64,000 nt of DNA from DASCOT01 sp965197275 (GTDB taxonomy: Bacteria; Acidobacteriota; UBA890; WLXD01), in the NCBI GenBank assembly GCA_965197275.1, contig CBDAMQ010000022.1, positions 47,875 to 111,874 on the forward strand, in the 5' to 3' direction. Below, one piece after another: positions 43,278-51,792 of this stretch. The notes beneath the pieces were generated by a model, which was not told where the DNA came from, made no database searches, and worked only from the letters and a program-made list of their open reading frames with translations. The first letter of the stretch is position 1; each line of letters begins with the position of its first letter. A program made the position numbers and the translations under genes.

Positions 43278-45512
43278 CTAGAGCCGCAGCAAGTAGGTCC
43301 ACTTGACGATCAGGCTGCGCTCGCGCAGCAGCCACATGCTCTCCGGGCTGATAGCTCGCTCGTTGATCACCACGTAGAGATCGCTACCGGGTCGGTAGGT
43401 GTAGCGCAGCCGGGCGTTGACGCCGAGCTCGCGACTGACGCTGTTCCACTGCACCAGCGTTGCCGCCCAGATGCGCGGGTTGAAGGCATAGGTGCCGCGG
43501 AAGCGCAGGAGGGTCGCATTGAGCCGCCCGGAGGACAGGCGAATCCTGCTGTTGGAGTAGCCGGCGTCGACCCGCAGGTGCCGACTGGCTTTCAGGAACG
43601 CGTCGGCAGAGAGATCGGAGCGGCTGCCGTCGAAGAAGCCGCCGCCGCGGAGTCGCAGGGTGGCGAACAGGCTGCGGGTCTGTGACGTCCCCATGCGCAG
43701 CTGCCAGTCGTCGAACCCGTAGCTGCCCGGCGCCACCGGCAGGACCCCGGCGACCAGAAAGGGCGCCCGAATCACCTCGTCCGAGCTCTGCCAGCTGAAC
43801 GTCAGGTTGTCCTCATGCTCGGACTGGATGGTCAGGCTCTCGGTCCAGATCCGCGTCTCCAGACTCCCGTGCAAGTCCTCTACGTAATCCAGCTCCGTAC
43901 GCAAGAAGACTCTGCGAATGCCGAATCGCTCCGGACGCGGGCTCACCTGTGCCTTGACATAGCGCCGGTTCATGCCGCGTCGCTGAACGAAGCCGACACC
44001 GGGGTCGAACGCATCTCCGACCCGCATCCAGTCGGTCTCGAAGCCCAGCAGATCGTTCTCCAGCAGCAGGTGCGCCCGATACGCAGTGGAGCTCTCGCCG
44101 CCCCGCTCATCGCTGCTCTTTACCCAGAACAGGTCCACCGTGTTGCGTGCTCCGAACGGCACCTTGGCATCGAGCCCGAAGACCTGGTTGCTAGCGCCGT
44201 CGCCAGCGGAGCGACGATCGGTGAACAACATGCCGACGCTGGATCGACCCAGAACGTCGCGCTTGACGCGCACAGCGGAGAAATCGTTGCGCACGTGTTC
44301 CCCTTCCGCCGCGGTTCGGAGCCCTAGGACACCTATGCTGTAGTCGCCCATCTTGCCGGTAACGCGACCGCCGCCGCCGATCGGCACGGGCGTCCCATCC
44401 TCCAGGCCGATCCTGCGACTGAAGAACGGCAGCACACGGTAGTTCCCACGATTCACACCAAAGTCGAAGATCCCACGCCCCTCCTGAAAAAAGGTGCGCT
44501 TCTCCGGAAAGAACAGCCCGAAGCGCGTCAGGTTGATCTGCTGCTCGTCAACCTCGACCTGGGAAAAATCAGTGTTGTATGTCAGGTCGAGGTTCAGGCT
44601 CGGTGTGAAGCCGTACTTGAGATCGAGCCCTGGCTCGACACCCGACTGTGGACGCTCCAGCCCTTCCACTCGCGCACTCGAGTCGATCGAAACGTAGGGC
44701 TTGATCTCGATGTTGTGACCGACGCCGATTCCCTCCAGCCCATCCAAATCGGCGGCCGACGAGAGCTTGCCGATGCCCTGCGACGGGTGCGTGTACGCCG
44801 GAGATATGGCCGTCGCGTGAACCCATTCGTTACGGTGCAGGATCGCGCGCCGGATGTTGATGCCCCAGCGGCCGCCGTCGCCCTGGAACCGCAGGCTCTT
44901 GAACGGGATCTCGACCTCCGCGGTCCAACCCTCTTCGTTGATCCTGGTGACCACGTCCCACACCGGATCCCAGGACTGGTTCCAGTGGCGCCCCTCGTCG
45001 GTGCAGGCCCAATCGTTGCGCGTCCCGAGCGGATTGAAGATGAACTCGTAGCCGTTGCGATGATCGTGGAAGGTGTCGAGGATGATTGAGATGGTGTCGT
45101 CCTGCCGGTGCATCTGCGGCTGGTCGTAGCGCAGCTCGTTGGCAAGCACGGTGTCGGGGTCGCGCTGGAACACCCACACGCCGAAGTACAGGTTGGCGTC
45201 GGTGTAGAGAATCCGCACTACGGTGCGCTCGCTGGCCGCCGCGCCGGTGTCGGGCACCTGCTGGATGAACGCATCGAACGGAACGGCCTCGCCCCAAGCC
45301 TCTTCATTCAGCGCGCCGTCGACCTCGGGCGCCTGTGCGACCCGCATCGCATGGAGCGTGGTTTCCCCGGAATCAGCAGCCTGCGATCCTCGCAGCGGTG
45401 CAGCCGCCTCCCGAGCTTCCACAGATCCGGGACCGGTGGACACCGCCACCGCCTCGCCCTTCGTGGGCCCCAGCACAGCAAGACCCAACCACGCCGCAGC
45501 GAGTCCACGCAC
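43278..45512 (-). CDS. Outer-membrane DUF5916 protein with CBM9-like domain (second paralogue)
   Basis: 744 residues from GTG 45512, leader GLAAAWLGLAVLGPTKGEAV; frame extension to 45623 lies inside the upstream gene and is rejected. CBM9-like domain: APEVDGALNEEAWGEAVPFD, RILYTDANLYFGVWVFQRD, TISIILDTFHDHRNGYEFIF and EVEIPFKSLRFQG. The barrel follows with the family signature DLTYNTDFSQVEVDEQQINL, FGLFFPEKRTFFQEGRGIF and ends YLLRL. Same plan as the protein at 25493 but without the proline-rich linker. It is the third gene of an apparent operon after the SDR and ureidoglycolate lyase genes (34 bases after the latter). Confidence 0.85.
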   Translation of the reverse strand: MRGLAAAWLGLAVLGPTKGEAVAVSTGPGSVEAREAAAPLRGSQAADSGETTLHAMRVAQAPEVDGALNEEAWGEAVPFDAFIQQVPDTGAAASERTVVRILYTDANLYFGVWVFQRDPDTVLANELRYDQPQMHRQDDTISIILDTFHDHRNGYEFIFNPLGTRNDWACTDEGRHWNQSWDPVWDVVTRINEEGWTAEVEIPFKSLRFQGDGGRWGINIRRAILHRNEWVHATAISPAYTHPSQGIGKLSSAADLDGLEGIGVGHNIEIKPYVSIDSSARVEGLERPQSGVEPGLDLKYGFTPSLNLDLTYNTDFSQVEVDEQQINLTRFGLFFPEKRTFFQEGRGIFDFGVNRGNYRVLPFFSRRIGLEDGTPVPIGGGGRVTGKMGDYSIGVLGLRTAAEGEHVRNDFSAVRVKRDVLGRSSVGMLFTDRRSAGDGASNQVFGLDAKVPFGARNTVDLFWVKSSDERGGESSTAYRAHLLLENDLLGFETDWMRVGDAFDPGVGFVQRRGMNRRYVKAQVSPRPERFGIRRVFLRTELDYVEDLHGSLETRIWTESLTIQSEHEDNLTFSWQSSDEVIRAPFLVAGVLPVAPGSYGFDDWQLRMGTSQTRSLFATLRLRGGGFFDGSRSDLSADAFLKASRHLRVDAGYSNSRIRLSSGRLNATLLRFRGTYAFNPRIWAATLVQWNSVSRELGVNARLRYTYRPGSDLYVVINERAISPESMWLLRERSLIVKWTYLLRL

Positions 45513-45546
45513 GCTCGGCGCTCTAAGGCTGCACGCCGATCCCGGC

Positions 45547-46083
45547 CTACTGCTCTTCCGGCGCCTGAAGCGGCACTTCCAGCACCACGCCGTGGTCGAG
45601 AAACTCGTGCTCGACGGTGGCATGGTGGTAGCCGTTGCCCTGGGTGTTCTCGTACAACTGGCTGCCCTCCACCGGCAGCGGCGAGGTGTGCCAGACGTCG
45701 GGCAGCATGCTCATACCGACCGAGCCGTCAGAGTAGAACGCCACGAAGTCCTCCGGCTGCGGGTCGTCGGTCGGCTTGGCGAGCAGGAAGATCGTCGGCC
45801 GGCGCTCGGCACCGATGAACGCCTGCGTAGCGTCGCTGTGGTAGTTGACGTGGCTGACGCGCGCAGCACCATCGACAACCGTGGCCACCACACCTTCTTC
45901 GCCGACCGCGAGGTTGGTGAAGTACAGCTCGTCGCCGCGGCGCACCATCTCCATGTGATCGCACACCATCTCGCCCTCGCGAATCACTGGACGTACGTCG
46001 TCGAGATCGCAAATCACCTCTCCGAACCCTTCGACGTTCTCGGGAATGAGTCGCTGCAGCGGAACGCGGACCACTCGCGCCAT
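45547..46083 (-). CDS. Ureidoglycolate lyase family protein (AllA-like)
   Basis: 178 residues, cytoplasmic. The cupin-like fold of ureidoglycolate lyases is indicated by GDELYFTNLAVGEEGVVA, ARVSHVNYHSDATQAFIG (His residues of the site), AKPTDDPQPEDFVAFYSDG, GMSMLPDVWHTSPLPVEG (His) and the final FLDHGVVLEVPL. AllA splits ureidoglycolate into glyoxylate and urea, the last step of purine-ureide breakdown. No other allantoin genes are close, so a related substrate is possible. ATG 46083 with GAGAGGG upstream; 13 bases after the SDR gene. Confidence 0.8.
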   Translation of the reverse strand: MARVVRVPLQRLIPENVEGFGEVICDLDDVRPVIREGEMVCDHMEMVRRGDELYFTNLAVGEEGVVATVVDGAARVSHVNYHSDATQAFIGAERRPTIFLLAKPTDDPQPEDFVAFYSDGSVGMSMLPDVWHTSPLPVEGSQLYENTQGNGYHHATVEHEFLDHGVVLEVPLQAPEEQ

Positions 46084-46096
46084 GATGATTGCCCTC

Positions 46097-46927
46097 TCAA
46101 ACGAAGAAGTCGGGGAGCAGCTCCCCGCCCGGAGTCATCGCATAAGAATCGAGATCTGTCACCCCCTCGGCGGTGAGGATCTCGTCGTCGATGGCGAAGT
46201 TGCCAGTGTACTCGCGGCTGTCCTTCGTGAGGATGGCATGCGCCGCGTCCGCCAGGATCTCCGGCTTGCGGCAGCGCTTGATCGCCTCGTCGCCGCCCAG
46301 CAAGTTCTGCACCGCGGCGGTAGCGATGACCGTACGCGGCCACAGTGCGTTCACAGCGATGCCGTCCTGTTTGAGCTCCTCCGCCATACCCAGCACGCAC
46401 ATGCTCATACCGAACTTCGCCATCGTGTAGGCGACGTGCGGCGCGAACCACCGCGCCTCCATATTCAACGGCGGCGACAGATTGAGGATATGGCCGTTGT
46501 CGGCCTTCTTCAGATGTGGGATGCACGCCTTCGAGCACAGGAACGTGCCGCGCGTGTTGATCGAGTGCATCAGGTCGTACCGCTTCATGGCGGTCTGCAG
46601 CGTGCCGGTGAGGCTGATGGCGCTGGCATTGTTGACCAGGATGTCGATACCGCCAAACTTCTCGACTGCCTGCGAGACAGCAGCCTCCACTTGCTCCTCG
46701 AAGCGGATATCGACCTGACACGCCAGCGCGCCACCGCCAGCGGCCTCGACCTCCGCGGCAGCCGTGTGAATCGTTCCCGGCAGCTTCGGATGCGGCTGCA
46801 CCGTCTTTGCGGCAATCACGATGTTGGCACCATCGCGCGCCGCCCGCAGCCCGATCGCCTTGCCGATGCCACGGCTGGCACCGGTGATAAACAGGGTCTT
46901 TCCATTCAAGGTCGAATTCGTTGACAC
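46097..46927 (-). CDS. SDR family oxidoreductase (HSDL2-like)
   Basis: 276 residues from GTG 46927 (GAGAGG upstream); frame extension to 46969 has no ribosome site. Rossmann motif LFITGASRGIGKAIGLRAA, IVIAAKTVQPHPKLPGTI (typical of the HSDL2 subgroup), ILVNNASAISLTG, and the catalytic Tyr-Lys in HVAYTMAKFGMSM with upstream Ser in ILNLSPPLN. Likely NAD(P)-dependent. HSDL2-type enzymes are linked to fatty-acid or ketone metabolism, but the substrate is unproven. First gene of the minus-strand unit SDR - ureidoglycolate lyase - DUF5916; a TCGGAT-N17-TACGTC element precedes it. Confidence 0.85.
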   Translation of the reverse strand: MSTNSTLNGKTLFITGASRGIGKAIGLRAARDGANIVIAAKTVQPHPKLPGTIHTAAAEVEAAGGGALACQVDIRFEEQVEAAVSQAVEKFGGIDILVNNASAISLTGTLQTAMKRYDLMHSINTRGTFLCSKACIPHLKKADNGHILNLSPPLNMEARWFAPHVAYTMAKFGMSMCVLGMAEELKQDGIAVNALWPRTVIATAAVQNLLGGDEAIKRCRKPEILADAAHAILTKDSREYTGNFAIDDEILTAEGVTDLDSYAMTPGGELLPDFFV

Positions 46928-46989
46928 GCGGTGGTTCCTCTCTTGGGCCGACGGGGACCGGACGGCCATGGGGCTGCCGAGGGGTTCTG

Positions 46990-47018
46990 GACGTATGAGA
47001 TCCGGTCACATCATCCGA
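46990..47018 (-). promoter_or_regulatory. Promoter-like motif TCGGAT-N17-TACGTC upstream of the SDR operon
   Basis: Minus-strand TCGGAT (47018-47013) and TACGTC (46995-46990) with a 17-base spacer, about 62 bases before the GTG at 46927. It differs from the TTGGAT-N17-TACGCT motif at three positions, with the same spacing. Confidence 0.35.
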
Positions 47019-47160
47019 TGTGTGCGGCGTCCGGCCAAGTTGCCTGCTATAGAGTCCGGAATGACCGTACCGGAAAAGAAGCTCGTTACCTGCAACGACG
47101 CGCTAGCCTGAACTCGGCGTCGCGCGCTCAAGCAGTCTTGATCAAGTACAGGAGATTCGA

Positions 47161-47547
47161 ATGTTTGCGGACATGCAGGCCCAGATGGCCACGCTATCCC
47201 CCGCCGTGCAGGCATGGATCAACTGGATGACCATCTGCTTCCTGGCGTCGCTGCTATTCGTCTGGACGCGCCCAGCAGCGCGCTGGGTACTCGCCGCGAT
47301 GGTGCTCACGATGCCGCTCGGCCTGGCGACCTTCGCGCTCACCGGTACCGTGCACCTGCTCGGGATCACGCACCTCATACTGTGGACACCGTTGTTGGTG
47401 TACCTGGTGAAGAACGAGATGCGAACCGACGGTTTCCGCGCCACGACCCCCTACGGCGTCTGGGTGCTGTTGCTGGTGGCGACGATCGTCACCTCGCTGG
47501 TATTCGACGTGCGCGACGTGACCCTGGTGGCCTTGGGCCAAAAGTAG
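47161..47547 (+). CDS. Small integral membrane protein
   Basis: 128 residues. Four hydrophobic segments: WMTICFLASLLFVW, WVLAAMVLTMPLGLATFAL, LGITHLILWTPLLVYLV and YGVWVLLLVATIVTSLVF. I do not recognise a named family, though similar short four-span proteins with the HLLGITHLILW motif are common in Proteobacteria. AGGAG six bases before the ATG. The M24 gene starts 187 bases later. Confidence 0.7.
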   Translation: MFADMQAQMATLSPAVQAWINWMTICFLASLLFVWTRPAARWVLAAMVLTMPLGLATFALTGTVHLLGITHLILWTPLLVYLVKNEMRTDGFRATTPYGVWVLLLVATIVTSLVFDVRDVTLVALGQK

Positions 47548-47734
47548 CGCCCGGCGAACGTTTCCGGGCCCGAGCCTCCGGATCGAATTCGATGCTACGC
47601 ATCTTGTCTTCCAGTGGAAAACCCGTCGTTCCGGAGGTAGTGTCGCGCCAAGCGTGTCGACGTACCCACTGCGGGGCGATCGCCGTTGCGAACGGCTGAC
47701 GCGATGCCGGCGCCCAGCGCCTTGGAGGGACCCG

Positions 47735-49069
47735 ATGAAGAATCCGGAGCTGAATCGACGCAACTTCATGGCGACTTCGGCCGCCTCCGCTGCCGGCTTG
47801 CTCGCCGCCGGCCCCGCGGGTGCCACCGGCGGCGGCTTCACGCCTCGCAAGGTCGCTCCCGGAGCCACCGTTGGCGAGCACCCGCCACCGCCGTTCTCGA
47901 AGGCCGAGTATCAGGAACGGCTCAACCGAGTTCGCGAGCGCATGGCGAAGGACAACATCGACATGTTGTTCGTCACTATGCCCGAGGACATGTGCTATCT
48001 GCACGGAATCGAGCTCAACTGGTTCCAGCAGAACGGCCCCAAGGCGTGGGGGATGAACTCGATCACCGCCGTGCATGTCGACCATGACACCCTGATCCAC
48101 TTCGACAGCCACGACGACCTGATGGCGGCCACCTCGGGCGCCACCGATGTCCGACGCCCACAGAGCGGCGGCGGGCGCCCGTATGAAGGGCACGCCATGG
48201 AGCTCGAGGCCGCGGGCTGGCTCAACGGCACCGTCGGTTTGCAGTACTTCAGCTACCGGCCGGTGCCGGCGCGAATGAGACAGCTCGAGACGGTGTTCGA
48301 GGCGCGCGGCTGCGCGCTCAAGGATGCCTCCGACATCATGGCCGACGTGAAGCTGCTGAAGTCACCCGCCGAGATCGACGTCATAATCGAGGCGGCACGC
48401 ATCTGCGACATCGGCCTGCAGGCGATCATCGAACACCTGCAGCCGGGTGTCACCGAGCTCGAGGTCTACGGCGAGATGGTACGCGCCATGACCCGCGCCG
48501 GCGGCGGCATGTCGGGGCTGCTGTCGTCCATCAAGGTGGGCGGCGCGTCGTTCCTGCACGGCATCGCCTCGGAGCGCGTGGTGCAGATGGGTGATCACGT
48601 CATCTGCGATATCTGCGGCGTCAAGAACCGCTACCACTCCAACACCGCCCGCGGCTTCTTCGTTGGCGATCCGCCAAAGAAGCTGGCCGACCTTTACCAC
48701 ATGAACGGGCGGGCGATGGAAACACTCGCCGCTCACGCTCGCGCCGGCATGCCGCTCAGGGACCTCACCAAGATCATGCGCGAGTTCTACCTGGACACCG
48801 GCGCCTGGCAGATGCGTCAGCGCGGCGAGATCAGCGGCTACACCGGCGGCTACGAGCTCGGCATCAGCTTCCCGCCGGACTGGGTCGGCTGGTGGAGCTT
48901 CAGCGTCGGCGAAGAGGACACCAGCGACTGGATCATCCCGGAGCGCCAGGTGTTCAACTACGAGAGCTATTCCACCGGCAGCACGGCGCTCATCGACACG
49001 TTCGTGCACGAGACCGACCGCTGCCGACGGCTGTCGATGACGCCGGCGGATCTGTTGATTGTGGCCTAG
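47735..49069 (+). CDS. Tat-exported M24 (creatinase/aminopeptidase P-like) protein, metal site degenerate
   Basis: 444 residues. Tat leader NRRNFMATSAASAAGLLAAG. The N-terminal creatinase domain (LNRVRERMAKDNIDMLFVTM, EDMCYLHGIELNWF) is followed by the pita-bread domain (SPAEIDVIIEAARICDIGLQ, LQPGVTELEVYGEMVRAM). At the metal sites of aminopeptidase P the first Asp is present (VICDICG), but the SDxTRT aspartate is Asn (YHSNTARGF), the expected His region reads YELGISFPPDW and only one Glu remains (VFNYESY). So it is more creatinase-like (no metal) or inactive. GGAGGG five bases before ATG 47735. Substrate unknown. Confidence 0.8.
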   Translation: MKNPELNRRNFMATSAASAAGLLAAGPAGATGGGFTPRKVAPGATVGEHPPPPFSKAEYQERLNRVRERMAKDNIDMLFVTMPEDMCYLHGIELNWFQQNGPKAWGMNSITAVHVDHDTLIHFDSHDDLMAATSGATDVRRPQSGGGRPYEGHAMELEAAGWLNGTVGLQYFSYRPVPARMRQLETVFEARGCALKDASDIMADVKLLKSPAEIDVIIEAARICDIGLQAIIEHLQPGVTELEVYGEMVRAMTRAGGGMSGLLSSIKVGGASFLHGIASERVVQMGDHVICDICGVKNRYHSNTARGFFVGDPPKKLADLYHMNGRAMETLAAHARAGMPLRDLTKIMREFYLDTGAWQMRQRGEISGYTGGYELGISFPPDWVGWWSFSVGEEDTSDWIIPERQVFNYESYSTGSTALIDTFVHETDRCRRLSMTPADLLIVA

Positions 49070-49116
49070 CGCTCGAAGGTCGGCCCGGAGGCGGAGGAAC
49101 ACCTCTTCCCATCGGT

Positions 49117-49150
49117 TAGCAGGCCGTCACGGACGCGTGGCGGCCTGCTA
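49117..49150. terminator. Strong hairpin between convergent genes
   Basis: TAGCAGGCCG (49117-49126) pairs with CGGCCTGCTA (49141-49150); inside, a T-G wobble and CACG/CGTG extend the stem to 15 pairs around a GACG loop. It sits between the convergent stops at 49069 and 49190, so bidirectional termination is likely. No T-run follows. Confidence 0.6.
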
Positions 49151-49189
49151 GTGCCACCACGATAGGCAACGATCATCTGTTACAGGCCA

Positions 49190-51610
49190 CTAGCGCTCCT
49201 TCACCACGAATAGCCCCTCGCGGATGCTGGTGACGAGCACGTAGCCGCCGTCGAAGAATGGGTAGTTGCTCCACGAGAAGCTGCTGTACTCGACGCTGTC
49301 GTCATCCCACGGAACCGTGTCGAAGTATCCTGCCAGGTCAGGATTCTCGGGATCGCTGACGTCAAGCACACGCAGCCCGGCGTTGTAGTTCGACTGGTAC
49401 AGCCGATCGCCCACCACGTATAGGTTGTGGTCAATGGCGCCGGTGTCGTGGATGTACTCCTCCACCAGGATCGGATCGTCGAGCTCCTGCACATCGAAGA
49501 TCAGCGTGCGGGTGCCGTCGACGGTCCCGGCCGCCTCGTCGAGCTCGTCGTTCATGTAGAAGAAGCGGTGATCATCGGTGAGCCAGCCCTGGTGCGTGTA
49601 GCCGACGTTCGGGTAGGTCGCTTGAGACACCGCTACCGGGTTCCGCTTGTTGGTGACATCGGCGATGCTGACCGCGGTCTCGTTGGATCCGAAGCAGATC
49701 TCTCGCCCCGAATACTGCTCGTCCGGACCGTCGTAGATCACGCACTGAGCGTCGTGCGAGTAGCCGGTGCTGGCCCGTCCCGTCGCCACGTCGGAAAAGC
49801 AACCGACGAAGATCGGTTCCTTCGGATCCTCGATGTTGATCATGTGCAGGCCGCCGCCACAGGTCTCTCCCCCGCCGCTGGCACCGACCACGTAGGCGAA
49901 GGCGCTGCCCTCGTTGATAACGATGTTGTGGGCGCTGTTGATGCGGTCGTACAACACGTCGGGGCTGAACTCGATCGGAGCACCGTCGTACTCGCGTAGA
50001 CGTGTGAGGTCGAACACCTGTACGCCGTGCTCCTCGGCGGCATCGGCGACGATATAGGCATGGTCGGCGTGCACCTTGATGTCGCGCCAGAAGCTGTCGG
50101 GAGAGCCATCGGTCTTTGGCAGGTTCCCCACATAGACGGGGTTGTAGGGGTCGGTGACGTCAACGAAGGAGGTGCGCCCCGACAGCCCCACGAGCGCGTA
50201 GTCGTGACCGGTCTCCGAATCCGTCCACCCCCAAACGTCGTTTGCCCAGGTGCCACGCTTGCCCCCCATGACGTGGTTGGGCAGGAACGAGATGAGATCG
50301 AAGTTGTCGCAAGGGAAGGCGGCGGCCATGCCCCCAACGCATTCCACCGCGCCACCTACCACCGGGTCGAAGGCCAGCGACTCGCTCAGCACCCTGGTCC
50401 GATCCCAGCCACCGAGGGAGCGCTCCATGATGATGGCCGATCCGGCGCCGAGGTCATCCTCAGGCACGCCGGCAACGAGCAGGTCAGCACTCACCGCCAG
50501 GGACGAGCCGAAAGCTGCCCGGAAGCCGAGGGCGGAAGTTCCCAACTTGCTCGCACCGGTCCAGACGCCGTTATCGTCGTGTCTGAAGCTGTAGATGCGA
50601 CCGTCGTCATCGGCGCCGGGCGCTCCGATCAGCAGCTCGTCGTCGCCGAACGCGAGGGCCGTGCCAAAGCCGGCCGCATACTGCGCATCGAACGGCTGCA
50701 AGATGCTGTCGGCGACCCAACCGTCGGTGTCGTTGCCCAGCCTGTACACATGGGCCGATCCAACTGCACCCGGACCTGCCTCGCCTACGACCACGACATT
50801 GTCGGCGATCACGACTGCAGTACCGAATCCGCCCTCCTCATCCGGGTTCGCAGACGCAATCTTGTCGAAGTAGTGCCAGCCGTCCTCGGTGCGATTGAAG
50901 ACGTACACGCTCCCTGCTCCGGACTCACCCGGAGCGCCGACGAGAGCCCAATCGCCATCGACAGCCACCGCGGCTCCGAATCGCGTGCTCGACGGCGCGC
51001 CGGCGCCGTCCTCTTCCTCGTCGACCGCGCCGTGCTCCTCGCCCGCGTCGGTGTCGGCTGCGTCGGGGTGCAGCGCCTCGAGCTGCTGCCAGCTGTCGCC
51101 GACGCGGCCGAACAGGTACGCTGCGCCGCTGTCGTTAGCGCTTCTCGCCGCACCTACCAACACCACATCGCCGCTCATGGCGATCGCCGTACCGAAGCCG
51201 TCCCCCGATTCCCCGTCGGTAGATGCGAACTGACCGATCTCGATCCAGCCGTCGTCCCCGCGCTCGAAGACCACGACGGCGCCCTTGCCCTCTGGTGCGG
51301 CACCGACCAGCATCAGATCGTCGGCGGTCACAATCGCCTGACCGAACGCGTCGCCGGCGGTTGCGGCAGAGCGCGTCAGGCGCTGTACCTCGCGCCAGCC
51401 ACCGGCGTCGGCCTGATAGACGTAGACGAAGCCGGGCGCGATGCGGTTGTCGGGCTCCCCGACGAGCACCTCGTCGTCCGCCACGGCAACCGTACGACCG
51501 AACCTGAACTGCGCCTCGGCCGGTGCCACCGCCGCCAACAGCAAAACGATCGTGAAGGAAAGGACGGTGGCTGTGCCCGTCGAAACCGGGCGTGTACGCG
51601 AGACGTTCAT
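49190..51610 (-). CDS. Choice-of-anchor B family exported protein with FG-GAP propeller
   Basis: 806 residues from ATG 51610 (GAGG six bases upstream); ATG 51622 is an alternative. Signal peptide ATVLSFTIVLLLAAVAPAEAQ. Residues about 30-440 are FG-GAP blades with repeated FGxAV/ALxxDxxLVGAPG (for example FGAAVAVDGDWALVGAPGE, FGTALAFGDDELLIGAPGA). Residues about 450-800 form the choice-of-anchor B domain: GHDYALVGLSGRTSFVDVTD, PVYVGNLPKTDG, VGYTHQGWLTDDHRFFYMND and YNAGLRVLDVSDPENP. Role: probably a surface propeller that binds other molecules. Its FG-GAP half resembles the N-terminal half of the sensor kinase at 59591-62865. Confidence 0.85.
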   Translation of the reverse strand: MNVSRTRPVSTGTATVLSFTIVLLLAAVAPAEAQFRFGRTVAVADDEVLVGEPDNRIAPGFVYVYQADAGGWREVQRLTRSAATAGDAFGQAIVTADDLMLVGAAPEGKGAVVVFERGDDGWIEIGQFASTDGESGDGFGTAIAMSGDVVLVGAARSANDSGAAYLFGRVGDSWQQLEALHPDAADTDAGEEHGAVDEEEDGAGAPSSTRFGAAVAVDGDWALVGAPGESGAGSVYVFNRTEDGWHYFDKIASANPDEEGGFGTAVVIADNVVVVGEAGPGAVGSAHVYRLGNDTDGWVADSILQPFDAQYAAGFGTALAFGDDELLIGAPGADDDGRIYSFRHDDNGVWTGASKLGTSALGFRAAFGSSLAVSADLLVAGVPEDDLGAGSAIIMERSLGGWDRTRVLSESLAFDPVVGGAVECVGGMAAAFPCDNFDLISFLPNHVMGGKRGTWANDVWGWTDSETGHDYALVGLSGRTSFVDVTDPYNPVYVGNLPKTDGSPDSFWRDIKVHADHAYIVADAAEEHGVQVFDLTRLREYDGAPIEFSPDVLYDRINSAHNIVINEGSAFAYVVGASGGGETCGGGLHMINIEDPKEPIFVGCFSDVATGRASTGYSHDAQCVIYDGPDEQYSGREICFGSNETAVSIADVTNKRNPVAVSQATYPNVGYTHQGWLTDDHRFFYMNDELDEAAGTVDGTRTLIFDVQELDDPILVEEYIHDTGAIDHNLYVVGDRLYQSNYNAGLRVLDVSDPENPDLAGYFDTVPWDDDSVEYSSFSWSNYPFFDGGYVLVTSIREGLFVVKER

Positions 51611-51635
51611 GAACAACCTCATTGACTATCCGGCA

Positions 51636-51663
51636 TTGGATCGCCAAGTCCCTTGGCTATAGT
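51636..51663 (+). promoter_or_regulatory. Promoter-like element TTGGAT-N16-TATAGT
   Basis: TTGGAT at 51636-51641 and TATAGT at 51658-51663, spacer 16, pointing to the YjiH-like gene at 51793. TATAGT is close to the classical downstream hexamer and supports the reading of TTGGAT as a real upstream element in this genome. Confidence 0.5.
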
Positions 51664-51716
51664 CTTCAGGCGCTCCGCGATCCGGCCGATCGTGGAAGAT
51701 ACGGTCCCTCATGACA

Positions 51717-51743
51717 CTAGCAGGCCGTAGTGAAACTGTGGTG
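51717..51743 (+). repeat. Short dispersed repeat CTAGCAGGCCGT..., copy 2
   Basis: Matches 29177-29203 at 23 of 27 positions; the first 11 bases also match the left arm of the hairpin at 49117. Lies between the promoter-like element and the YjiH-type gene. Confidence 0.45.
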
Positions 51744-51792
51744 GGTCTCGCCCGGGCCATCAGCAACCCGGCACTAGCATTCGGTAAGGCGA

